A stretch of DNA of 64,000 bases from Chlamydomonas sphaeroides (taxonomy: Eukaryota > Chlorophyta > Chlorophyceae > Chlamydomonadales > Chlamydomonadaceae): assembly GCA_001662425.1 (NCBI GenBank), contig BDDC01000112.1, positions 44,357 through 108,356 on the forward strand. Direction: 5' to 3'. Below, piece by piece: positions 11,301 through 21,600 of the stretch. The notes under the pieces were generated by a model. The model saw only the letters and a program-made list of their open reading frames with translations, was not told the DNA's origin and ran no database searches. The position numbers and the translations under genes were made by a program. How positions within the stretch are numbered: the first letter of the stretch is position 1; every line of letters starts with the position of its first letter.

Positions 11301-13325
11301 TCCCTCGTCGCCCGCCCAGGTGGGTGGCCATCGGCGACTACGCGCCCATCTCGGTGCGCCGCTCGTCCTTCCTTGCGGTGGGCGGCATCGACGAGAACAT
11401 GAGCGACAGCGGCAGCTGCGGGGTGCACAGCGACTATGACCTGCTGCTGCGCATGTGGATGGCCGGCTGGCAGGTGGGGCGGAAGGAGAGGGGGGAAAGG
11501 GGGCTGGGGGGGAAGGGTTTGGGTACGTGCCACAGCTGCGGGGTGCACAGCGACTACGACCTGCTGCTGCGCATGTGGATGGCGGGATGGCAGGTGGGGG
11601 CGGAGGGGGTAATGGGGTGGCATGGCGTGGCGCTGGGGAGGTCCGGCGGGCCCCTGCCCGGATGAACGGAACCCTGCCGCCCGCGCCCGCGCCGCCCATC
11701 CCAAATCAGGTGGCGTACGTGGAGGTGCCGGGCCTGGCCAAGGACCCCAAGGAGGAGGAGGGCGGCACGCACCGCAAGGGAGTGCAGGTGTGTCAGGAAG
11801 TAGTGTGTGCGTGTGGGGGGGCCAGCGAGGCCGCTTCCGGGTCACCCGCCACGGCCTCTCCACGGCCTTTCCACGACCGGGATGCGTTCTCCGCCAGGGG
11901 GGTGCAGGCGCGGCCCTTCCTCCGGCCGGGGGGCAGCGGGGCCCAGCGAGTCAGTGCCTGGGGTGGCCCAGCGGCCGCTCGCGTTAGGCTGCAAGGCTCC
12001 TGGCCGCCTGCACATGTGCTCAGCAAATGCGGGGCCGCACCGCCGCCCCCGTTCGCCGCGCCAACCAGTACTCTCCCTCGCCCACCACGCCCTCGCCACC
12101 TCCCACCGCGACCTCCGGCCCAGTCGTCCGTGCCCTCCTGCGCCGCCTGCCCTCCTCCGCCTGCTCCTTGCCCTCTCCGCGCAGGGCCTGTGCTGGGCGC
12201 GGCAGTGGGAGCAGGCCATCGGCTACATGCGACAGCGCTGGGGCCAGGCCAACCGCTGGGACCCGCAGGCGTACTACTGGTTCGGCAGCAATGTGAGGCC
12301 GCGGCAGCGCAGCGCAGCGCGCAGCGCAGGGCGGGGCGCGGGGCGCTGGGGCCGCGTGCGGGTGCCCGGTAGCGGGGGGTTGCGGAGGAGGGCGGTGGGC
12401 ACGCCCTGCCTGACGCCGTGCCGGTTGGTCGCCTGCGCCCGGCCACGACATGACCCAAAGGGGGGCGCGGTAGAGCGTGCAGTCGCGCTTGCCGGGGGTT
12501 ACATATGTGTATGAGCAGCGGTGATGCGCTGCCGCGGGCCGCTCCTGCCTGCTGCCTGCTGCGCCCTCCCGGGTGTTTGAGGTGCCGCCACATGGCCCCG
12601 GGGGGGCGGCCCTCCCGCGGTGTTGGTTGACTAGTCCGCTACTCGCCCGGTACGTCCCCAGGTGTTTGAGGTGGTGGCGGAGCACGTGCGGCTGCTGAAC
12701 GTGCGGCTGCTGCAGCCCATCGAGCAGGTGGGTCGGGGCTGCCGGAGCGGGGGACTTGGCATGGCTGCGAGGCGAGAGGGGAAGAGACACGGTGGGCGCC
12801 TGCGGCGTGTGCCGGCTTGCTGTGCGGCTGCTGGAGGCCGTACAGGTGGCGTGCCGATTGGAATCGGGTGGTTGGAGGAGGCAGCCGGGGCAGGGGCCGT
12901 GCAAGGGCCGTGGTGGGGAAGGTTGCACGCGTGCAGAGGTGGCGTCAGGCGGACGGGTATGGGCAGGGGGAACATCGCTGCCCCCCCCCACCCCACACAT
13001 ACGCACGCACACCAACCGTGCCATTGCGCTGCTACAGGTGGGCCTAGATCAGCGGACGTCACTGAGCCTGCGACGCTGCCTGTGCCGCCTCGCTCGTCCG
13101 CAACTGCAGGATGGGTACTGCCCCAACGGCTACGGCTGCTCCGAGGTGCCCCTTGACAACAGGACTGGCATCGCGCAGCCCGTGAGCCCGCCCTTCGGCC
13201 AACTGGGCTCATGGCCCAAGCACAAGCACGCGCCGTGGCTGGCAGCGGCTGGCAGCGAGCGGGGGAGGGCCAAGCGGGCGGCGGCGCGGCGGAAGCGGGC
13301 GGCGCGAGCGGGCAGGCGGAGATGA
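8395..13325 (+). CDS. GT2-like (GT-A fold) secretory-pathway glycosyltransferase-like protein
   Basis: Nine exons (8395-9594, 9713-9804, 10084-10124, 10449-11022, 11320-11473, 11710-11787, 12185-12292, 12662-12727, 13038-13325) join in phase to about 866 aa. The ATG at 8395 begins a clear signal peptide or anchor (SARALLLAIFTCVLA). The catalytic core reads LVSLMVQYFNRPWM, then VNVDSKSD, then SYNRLAQLARGKILVMLQ directly joined to DDD (a DxD-like metal site, residues about 401-403). Later come a GGIDEN loop and SDYDLLLRMWMAGW, the acidic/aromatic block typical of GT2 enzymes. Exon 4 carries a non-conserved insertion with a run of about 10 Glu and a Ser-rich stretch. The C-terminus has Cys-rich YCPNGYGC and a basic tail. 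Acceptor and donor sugars are unknown. Residence in the ER, Golgi or wall-secretory pathway is inferred. Confidence 0.65.
11533..11603 (+). repeat. Intronic echo of exon 5 3' end plus donor (glycosyltransferase-like gene)
   Basis: About 70 nt repeat the segment at 11413-11483 with roughly three mismatches, offset exactly 120 nt. It includes the end of exon 5 (SDYDLLLRMWMAGWQ) and its CAG|GTGGGG donor. Because 120 is divisible by 3 and no stop intervenes, using the second donor would add 40 in-frame residues. Confidence 0.85.
12568..12591 (+). repeat. Short intronic echo of exon 8 start (glycosyltransferase-like gene)
   Basis: GTGTTTGAGGTG at 12572-12583 repeats the first 12 bases of exon 8 at 12662-12673, 90 nt upstream. 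The acceptor AG has become GG. The match is short, so it is weaker than the other echoes. Confidence 0.45.
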
Positions 13326-13766
13326 TGCGGTGCGTGTGCGCATGGTGTAGCGAAGGGCGCGGCGGTGCTCTCGCGACGGCACGGCTGGTCTTGGATGTTC
13401 GTGGCCAGTGCGACCTGGTGCACCGGCGCCGTGCAGCTGCGGGCGGCGACAGCTTTGAGCGCAGACAGCCGGGGTCCACATGGGGAAGTCAGACGCGGGT
13501 ACGTGGGCTGTCGTGTGCGCAGCACGCCCAGCAGGTCCCCCCATGTTGACTGAGCCGTCTCGCCACTGTTTTCCCCTCTAGTTTGTGTTTGCGTTCGTCC
13601 ACACCCCTAGCTAAGGACCCGACAGCTCTACTTGCTCTCGCGACTTCCAATCTCGAGCTTCGAGAACAAACTCCTTGTCTTGTTGCTCAGCTGTGCTACA
13701 AATCTTGAGCACTCAAGGCATCGCGTAGCGCTCTTACATTAAGCACAAATACGAGGAGTCGCGACC
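13326..13766. other. Intergenic region before the PIH1/Kintoun gene
   Basis: About 440 nt holding the 3' UTR of the glycosyltransferase-like gene and the promoter and 5' UTR of the next gene. Base composition becomes less GC-rich from about 13560 to 13760. No TGTAA signal was found, so the upstream gene's 3' end is unresolved. Confidence 0.5.
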
Positions 13767-14207
13767 ATGGCAGGGGGCGCGGGCCAGCCGCAGGCGGAGA
13801 TGCTGGAACAGGGGATTAAGGACCTCAATATGACGCAGGATGTGGGTCGAATGGACTACGGGAGAAGACAGCGCTCATCGATCGACGCGCTTCGGCACAT
13901 GCACAGTGCCAACGTCGTTCCCTCCCCTCCGCAGGAGATGGAAAAGATGGAGAAGGCGTTCAAGGACCCCAAGTTCGTGGAGTTGTTCTCTGACTACCTC
14001 AAGGAGGTGTCGGACCCCAAGGCAGGTCCCAGCCCTGTCCTCGCCTGACAAAGCCCCTTAGCAATATCCCCGCTAGGGGCAGGGACCGTGCCACTCGGTA
14101 CAGATTGAAGCGTGGGCCGGCAGGCGCACGGCAGCGCGGCGTTGGGTGCCGCACGGGCCGGCACTAGGCTAACCTGCGCCAGTGTCCCCGCCTCCCGCGC
14201 CAGCCCC

Positions 14208-14267
<60 letters not shown>

Positions 14268-17200
14268 NNNNNNNNNNNNNNNNNNNNNNNNNNNNNNNNN
14301 NNNNNNNNNNNNNNNNNNNNNNNNNNNNNNNNNNNNNNNNNNNNNNNNNNNNNNNNNNNNNNNNNNNNNNNNNNNNNNNNNNNNNNNNNNNNNNNNNNNN
14401 NNNNNNNNNNNNNNNNNNNNNNNNNNNNNNNNNNNNNNNNNNNNNNNNNNNNNNNNNNNNNNNNNNNNNNNNNNNNNNNNNNNNNNNNNNNNNNNNNNNN
14501 NNNNNNNNNNNNNNNNNNNNNNNNNNNNNNNNNNNNNNNNNNNNNNNNNNNNNNNNNNCCCTCCCCCACCTCCCCCACCTCCCCCACCCGCCTAACAGGC
14601 CAAGGCCGAGAACGACGAGTACCTCCGCCAGATCGAGGCGCAGGGCCGCGGCGAGGACGTGTACGGCAAGGGCGTGCAGCTGGTGACGCCCGAGCCGCAG
14701 GCGGTCATCAAGTCCAAGGTGGTGGCCGGGGGCCAGGCTGGGCCGCAGGCCGAGGCCGCGGGCCAGGGGGCGGCGCCCAAGCCTGGCGTGCCACCCAAGG
14801 CGGGCGGCGAGTCGCTGCCCGTCGGCCAAAAGGTTTTTATCAACATCTGCACCTCTGACAAGGTGCGGTGGGTGGTGAGGGGCTGTGGGGCCAGGGACAG
14901 CCGGGCAGAGCGGCGGGTACGGCGCTGCCGGAGGAACGGGTGGGTAGCGGCCTTCCTAGGTGGGACTGGGGGTTGGTGCGGTGCAGGTCCGTGCACTTCT
15001 CGGTCCTATACGACCGTGCGTGCCTGGCATGTAAAGCGGCATGCCCCTGCTGGGCCCCGCACCACGGCCACACACATGCCGCCCCTCGGCTCCCCTCCCT
15101 CCCTTCCTCCACCCCTTTCCCCACCTCCCGACAGCTGGGCCGCTACTCGCTGGACGACGCCAAGGACTCCACGGGCGCCATCAGGAAGAAGCTGAGCATC
15201 CCGCTGTCGCTGGGGCCCAGGCGCATGGGCAAGGACAAGAAGGGTGAGGCAGGGGATGCGGGTGCGACAGGGCGATGGGCCCGCGGCGTACGGGGGTGGT
15301 GGTGGGGAGCACAGCTGGCAGGGTGGGGTGGTTGTCGCCCTGGCTGGCCGGCAGGGCCGACACGACCAACCACCTGCCCCTTGCCTTCCCCTGGCTGCTG
15401 CCAGGCAACCCCGCCTGCGTGACCGACTTTGTGGTGCACCCCGACTCGTGGGCCTTTGCGATGGGGCACGCGGGGGCCATGGCCACCCTGACGGAGACGG
15501 TGAGGAAGAGGGCAAGGAGGACGGGACAAGGCGGGGGCACGGGGCTGCGTGGGAAAGGTGGCGGCAGGCCAGGGTGGCGCTATGGCTGCCACGGTGGGAG
15601 GGGGAGGGAGGGGAGCCAAGAGGGTCAAGGGATGAAGGTGGGGTTGAAAGGTCAGGAGTCTGGGGGTGGAGAGGGCAGGTAGGAAGGGAGGGACCGCAAG
15701 GAGCGCAGGCAGGAAGGGAGGAGGGCGGAAGGAACATTTGGAAGGAAGCAGGCTGGAAAGGACGAGAGGTGACAATGAATGACCCAGCATTCCCCCGCCC
15801 GCCCCCCACCACACACACCACCCTGGCGCTCGCCCCTCCCACCCGCTCCCTCCCCCTGCCAGGCCCTGGAGCACGTGGAGCAGGTGACGGGCTGCCGCCT
15901 CAGTCGCAGCTGGCGCCGCCTCAACGCCAAGTTCAAGGCCACCGAGGGCGCCGAAAAGCCGCCCGTGCAATGCATCCGCACTGCGGTGCCCGAGGGGGGC
16001 GCGGAGGCCGTCGACGGCCGCATCCGGCCGCGGCCCCACGTGCCGGGCGTGGACCTGCCGGGCGCAAAGACCGCGCCGCCGGCCTCGGCGGGCGCGGGCG
16101 CGACAGCCGCAGCGGCGGCAGGGGCGGCGGGCGCGAAGCCTGCCGAGGGGGGCGCGGGGGGCGCGAGGAGCACGTTTTCGTTCGGCAAGCCCAAGGCGGC
16201 CAAGCCAGCGGAGCCAGAAAAGAAGATCGAGGTGCGGGCGGGAGGGCCGGCAGAGCGGGGGTTTGGGGCAGGCGCAGCCGGGGCTTGTGCCGATGTGCCG
16301 TGAACCGCCGGGTGGCGGCGCCGAGCCGCCCTCGCCGCCGCCTGCTTGACTCGTGGCCCTCCTGCCGCTGCCCCCTCCGGCCCCTGCCTGCGCCCGCAGG
16401 ACCCGCAGCAGCCGGGCTTCCGCCACCCCGACGGCTGCGTGACGCCCGAGTGGAGCCTGGTGCACCGGGGCCAAGCGGAGCTGGCCGAGTCGTGGCGGGA
16501 CGTGGGCCGCGGCCTGGCGGCGCCGCCCGCGGTGCCCAAGGTGGGGGAGCGGGCCAGGTAGTGCGGCAGGGGAGCGTGTGGGGGCCACAGCATGTGGTGC
16601 GGGGCCACCTGTTGGGGTCAGGTCGGGGCGGGCAGGAGGTGGGTGGTAAGTATTGGCAAGAGGATGTGTTGCAGCAGGTGGGTGGCGGCCGAGCAGGCCA
16701 CCCTTGCCGTGCTGCCGCTGTCCTGTCGCCCGTTCCCCTGCGTCCTTCGCCCCTCCCCGCAACCTCCCATCAGGAGCTTGTGGGCCGCACCCTTCCCTCC
16801 TCACCCTTCCCTTTCGCACAGTGCCCCACCTCCTTCTTCCCTCTCAACCTCCCCTGCCTCGCCCCTCCACTCCTCCCTTCCCCCTTCAGGAGCTGGTGGT
16901 CCGCATCACGCTTCCGGAGGTGTCCTCCGCCGGGGCCGTGGACCTGGACGTGGGGCAGCGGCTGCTGGACATCAAGGTGGGGGACGACGAAGGGGGAGGC
17001 CAGGGTTAGTGGCAGGCACAGGGCGCCGGCGGAGCGTGCTGGACGGCGGGGTGGCGGGCGGCCCACGTTGCCGTGGAGCCCCCAACTCCCGCTGCTTCGG
17101 CTGCCACCACACGTACCATTTCTGTTACCTTGTTTTGGACACATTCTCCGTACCCGGCTGCTGTGCTGCAGCGGCTGCTCGCGCTCACGCGCTACCCCGC

Positions 17201-17859
17201 TGCCGCCGCCGCCTCCCCCTCCCTCCCGCCGGCCGCAGGTTCCCGGCCGCTACCGGCTGCAGGTGCCGCTGCCGTACGCCGTGGACGAGGAGCGCGGCCG
17301 CGCCAAGTTCATCAAGGAGCGGCGGCAGCTCGAGGTCACGCTGCCCGTCGTGCCGCCGCCGCCGCCGCCGATGCGGCCGGCGCCGACGCCGGTGGTTGAG
17401 GAGGCTGCGGCGGAGCCTCAGTCCGTACCGCAGGCAGAGCCGGCTGAGCAGGCGGCGGCGGCGGCTGGGGCTGGCGGCGACGTCGCGGGCTGCAGCGCGC
17501 AGGAGGTGGCGGCAGAGGTGCCGGGGAGCTCAGGGGCCGAGGAGCAGGCGGCGGGCTCGAGCCGGAATCGGGGCCACGAGGTGGAGCAGGAGGCGGCGGG
17601 TGCGCAGCCCGCGGAGCTGACGGAGAACCAGCGGAGGTGGATGGAGATCCACGCGGCGCAGAAGGCGGAGCAGGAGGCGGCGGCAGGGGCGGCGGGGTCG
17701 GGGGCGGAGACGGGGCAAGGGGCCGCGGCGGCAGGGGCAGGCGAGGCGCTGGTGGGCGGCGGGGAGGAGGCCAAGGTGAAGGCGGCGGTGGTGGAGGCGG
17801 CGGCGCCTACGGTGCTGCTGCGGCCGCGGCTGCAGCGGGACGCAATGGAGCTGGACTGA
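13767..17859 (+). CDS. DNAAF2: PIH1/Kintoun-family dynein arm preassembly factor (DNAAF2/PF13 type)
   Basis: Nine exons (13767-13841, 13935-14021, 14599-14862, 15135-15243, 15405-15499, 15863-16231, 16400-16540, 16890-16976, 17239-17859) give 615 aa in phase. The order matches Kintoun. There is an N-terminal helix with FKDPKFVELFSDYLKEVSDP, then the PIH1 domain (VFINICTSD, IPLSLGPRR, DFVVHPDSWAFAM, ALEHVEQVTGCRLSR), then a TPEWSLVHRG linker, then a CS-like beta domain (ELVVRITLPEV, YRLQVPLPYAVD, AKFIKERRQLEVTLPV), then an Ala/Glu-rich tail. Family members act with HSP90/R2TP-type chaperones in cytoplasmic assembly of axonemal dyneins, implying a motile cilium. Intron 2 uses a GC donor (AAG|GCAGGT) and contains an N gap. 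Intron 1 (93 nt) is stop-free and in frame, so retention is possible. MOT48-type PIH is the main alternative. Confidence 0.87.
14209..14267. repeat. Poly-C homopolymer bordering the assembly gap
   Basis: A run of 59 C ends exactly at the N block, and CCCCCACCT units resume after it. This is an intronic homopolymer/low-complexity tract, the probable cause of the assembly break. Confidence 0.9.
14268..14558. other. Assembly gap (291 N)
   Basis: Unsequenced block inside intron 2 of the PIH1/Kintoun gene. The true length is unknown. Coding exons on both sides are intact and in phase. Confidence 0.99.
16771..16798 (+). repeat. Intronic echo of exon 8 start plus acceptor (PIH1/Kintoun gene)
   Basis: CAGGAGCTTGTGGGCCGCA followed by CCCTTCC resembles the acceptor and first bases of exon 8 at 16887 (CAGGAGCTGGTGGTCCGCA), 116 nt downstream. 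It keeps the CAG acceptor and an open frame but has a small deletion. Confidence 0.7.
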
Positions 17860-18603
17860 GGGGGAAGCGGGTTGAGTGAGGAGTGTGAAGAAATGATGGG
17901 GGCAGCAGGGGAGATGAGGGGTGGGATTGAGCGTGAGGTGGGGGGTGCAGAGCAGGGCCGCAGTCTTGGCTGAGGGCTGTAGGCAAGGGCCAGGAGGCAA
18001 GGGCAGGCGAGTGGGCAAAGAGCAAGGTCCGCACGACAACAAACGTCTTCACAGTTCTATTCTACTGTGAAACGTGTCCCAGCTGCGCATGGGTGCATGG
18101 CTCGCCCCCAAAAGAGGCCACCCATACCAGACGCAAAAACTCGGTCATTATGCAGTTGCCGCCGGGGCTATTTCAGGGGTCTCGGGCACACTGACCCCCG
18201 TGCCCTCACCCCACGGGCCGGACCTAGCCGCTCGATCTGCCTCAACGGCAGGAATGCACATCTCAACGCACGCCGCCGCTGCTGCCGCTCTCGCTGTGTC
18301 GCGGCCGCTTATGAAATGCCCACACGTCATGCCGTACGTGCGTCGGCCAAGAACCTTGGGGTCGCTTTGCGGAAACCGTCCATCTTATTGTTCAGCGAAC
18401 AGTCTCTCAGTCCCCGGAACGCGCGCAGCCCAAGAAGCGTCCATAAGTCATGGCCATCCCCGAGTCACAGACCGCCGTGCGGGTGAGGCCGCGCGCTGTA
18501 TCGCGCTAACTAGCTTCGATTATGGGACAGCTCGTACTTGCGTACGCAAAGATCCGGAGGCTCACGCGACGTGTGCGCACCGATCGCGGAAACGCATGCG
18601 CAG
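17860..18603. other. Region between the PIH1/Kintoun gene and the MDR reductase
   Basis: About 740 nt. It should hold the 3' UTR of the upstream gene and the promoter, 5' UTR and first coding exon of the reductase. An ATG at 18522 (MGQLVLAY) would fit the expected MDR N-terminus only through a weak GC-donor intron, so the start is not fixed. Small CGCTCGCG repeats occur near 18670-18690. Confidence 0.45.
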
Positions 18604-21600
18604 GTGCACGGCGGAGGCACCGACTTCGACACCACGGTCAAGGTTCGTGTGACCCTGCTACCGCGTCGCGCTCGCGGTCGCGCTCGCGACAGCTCGGCGT
18701 GCTCCCCGACAGCGACATCGTGCCGTAGGAATACTCGGCGCCCACCCAACACCCGACCGCTCCCTCAGGTCGAGTCCATCCCCGTCCCCAAGCCCGGAGC
18801 CGGCGAGGTCCTGCTGCACATGAAGGCGCGCCCGCTCAACCCCGCCGACGTCTTCTGCGCGGTGAGCTGCTGCGGGCGGCGAGAGCTGGAAGGCCCGCCT
18901 CGGCGGCCTTCGCTAGGGCGCCTGGTCCGCGCCCTTGCCTCCGCCCCTGTCTCCCTTAACCTGCACGCTGTACCCCTGCCAGGCCTGGCTGTGATCCCCT
19001 TGACCCCGGCTCCCTCCCCCTTAGATCGGCGTGTACCCGGGCTTCACGCCAAAGGCCATGCCGGCGGTGCTGGGGCTGGAGGGTGAGGCCGGGGGAAGGG
19101 GCGGCGCCCAGGGTGGGGCTACAAGGTGTTGCCTCGCAGCTTCACGCGCACGCGCAAGGCCACGCCCTCGCAGCTGGCCTGACATCGCCAACTCTCCATC
19201 TGCCTGCCCCCGGCCCTTTCCCTGCTCTCCAGGCGTGGCCACTGTTGCGGCGCTGGGTCCAGACTGCAGCGGACGGCTCAAGGAGGGTGACCGTGTGGTG
19301 GCGGCGCTGTGGCCGAGCGTGCAGGACGGCGTGGGCACGTGTGAGCGGCAGGAGGCGGAGGGGTGGAGGGGAAGCAGAGGGGGGAGGGCGTGTGTCCACA
19401 AATAGGTAAAGCAGCGCGTGTGCAGGAGCAGCGTGGGCTGCCCCTGAAGTGAGCGAGCCGCGGAGGGCGAGGGAGGGTCATGGAAGCTGGGCAGCGGTGT
19501 CGAGCGGCGCCACGCCCCGTCCCCAGTGTCTTGCGAGCACGCATGCAGCTGGCGGTGCGATGGCGCCCCGCCCCCCTGCCGCCAACCTGCTGCCTGCCTG
19601 CCACGCGCCTTGCCCACCGCAGGGCAGGAGTACCTGGCGGCGGCTGAGGAGAACCTGGTGGGGGCCGCTGGGGCGGGCAGGGCTGGCTGCAGGCGGCAGG
19701 GGCAGGCAGGGGGGGGCCGGAAGGGTCCGGGGGCAGGCAGGGGGGGCGGTGGGGCCAAGCAGGGTGCGCGGCAGGGCCCAGGGCCCGCAGGGAGCCCGCA
19801 TGCCGGCCGGCACGGCTGGGGCTGGCGAGGGAAGGGCGAGACAAGCCAATGCGCCGCCGCGACACCTCCCTCCGCCTCCTCCCTCAGCATTACCAACCGC
19901 CTCCGCCCCACGGCGCCACGCCCCTCAGGTGCTCGTCCCCGCGGGCGTCTCCGACGAGGACGCCTGCCAGGTGGGGCTGCACGGCCATTGTCTTCACGTA
20001 CAGGTTCCCCCCACAGCACCCTCGCATGCGCCTGCATGCTGCGTCACCCGGATGCTGGCGTAGGGCGCCCGGCCAGGGCGGCGAGTGAGGCACTGGAGGC
20101 GCGCGGCGCACTGCACTGGGACTGCACCCGGCACCGTCAGCGGCCGGTGGTGCCGCGACCGGCGCCGGCTCCTGATGCCGCAACCGCCCCCGTCCTGGCC
20201 CTCACCCCACGGCCCGCCGTCCAGGCCCTCATCGCGCCGGTCCCCGTGGTGGCCATGTTTGACGAGCTGGCGCCGCCGGCGGGTGCGCATTGGCGTATGT
20301 GGGAACGCAATCACAGCTGATGATGATTGGTATGAAATGGTAGTGCAAAATTAGTGCATGCATTGGACAGCATTGAATGCCAGCGGCCATGTTTGACGAG
20401 CTGGCGCTGCCGGCGGGTGCGCATTGGCGTATGTGGGGGTTCATTACAGCTCATGGTCACGCATGTGAAACAGTGGTGCGCATCTGGGGTATAAGTTGTG
20501 CTAGTTCCCACGTTTAACGAGCTGGCGCCGCCGTAGGGTACGCGTGCGGTGTGCTACTCTATTTCGGCGCTATGTAGTTGATCACACATGTACCCTGCCT
20601 AACTTACGACAAACACACGCCCCCCCTCGGCCTCCCCCTCCACCTTCCCCCGTCCCCCAGGCGAGCTGGTCATCGTGACCGCCGCCGGCAGCGCGCTGGG
20701 CCGCATGGCCATCTCCTACGCGGGCCATAAGGGCGTGCGGGTGCTGGCCACCTGCCGCCGCGCCGAGCAGGTCGCGGAGCTCAAGGCCGCGGGGTGAGGG
20801 GCTGGGCCCGAGGGGGAAATTAGCCGCTGGGAAAGGCCGTCGTCGCGGTGGCGCCTGGTGCCTGGTGCAAAACCCGGCGGCGAAACCCGGCAAACTAAAT
20901 GCCACCCTCCCTTGTCACAGCTGCTGTGGTGCTGCGGTGGTGGCCTTCCCCGGCGGGGGCGCTGAGGCCGAGGCCGACCCGTGGCACTAACCCAAGACCC
21001 TCCCCTTCCATTCCCCTTGACTTCAGAGCCACCGAGGTGGTGCTGCTGCCCGGCAAGGACGCCGAGGCCGAGGGCGCCGCGCTGGCGGCCGCCGCCAAGG
21101 CCCTCACCGGCGGCCGCGGCGCGTGGGGCGCCATGGACGCGCTGAGCGGGGCGGCTGTGGGGCAGTGCGTGGCGGCGACCCGGGACGGCGGCCAGGTCAT
21201 AGTGTACGGCCTCATGAACGGTGGGTGCGGGGCAGGCAGGGGGAGGCAGGGAAAGGGGCTTGGGTTCGTGCCGTGTCGGTCGGTGCGGGACCGCGTGCCT
21301 TGGAGAGCAGCGGCTGCGCTGCTCCCATCGGCACTGCTTGGGCCTCTGCTGATGCCTCTGCTCAACCATAGAATCAGCCGGATGCCACGGCCGCGCTGAT
21401 GCCGTGAACCACGTCCACACCTCAACCTTCTGGTTCCTCTCCCCCTGGCCAAACTTTGCGCCCGAAGGCCTGGGCGCGTCCTTCAACGCCGTGGACGTGC
21501 TGTTCCGCTCCGTGCGCATCACGGTGAGCCGCATCGGCGTGTAATTGCGTAATTGTGTAACCGTGTACTTGTAAAAATGAAACAAGCGCACGAAAGGCCA

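Noticed and set aside
12568..12591. Alternative exon 8 start at 12572
   Set aside because: The acceptor dinucleotide is GG here and similarity ends after about 12 bases; the exon at 12662 has a proper CCCCAG acceptor.
14112..14858. Proline-run open frames through the N gap
   Set aside because: They read poly-C and N as coding; the surrounding conserved frame shows this is an intron.
15244..16890. Continuous plus-strand frame spanning several introns of the PIH1/Kintoun gene
   Set aside because: Stop-free only because of GC bias; conserved blocks alternate with purine- and pyrimidine-rich intron sequence bounded by good splice sites.
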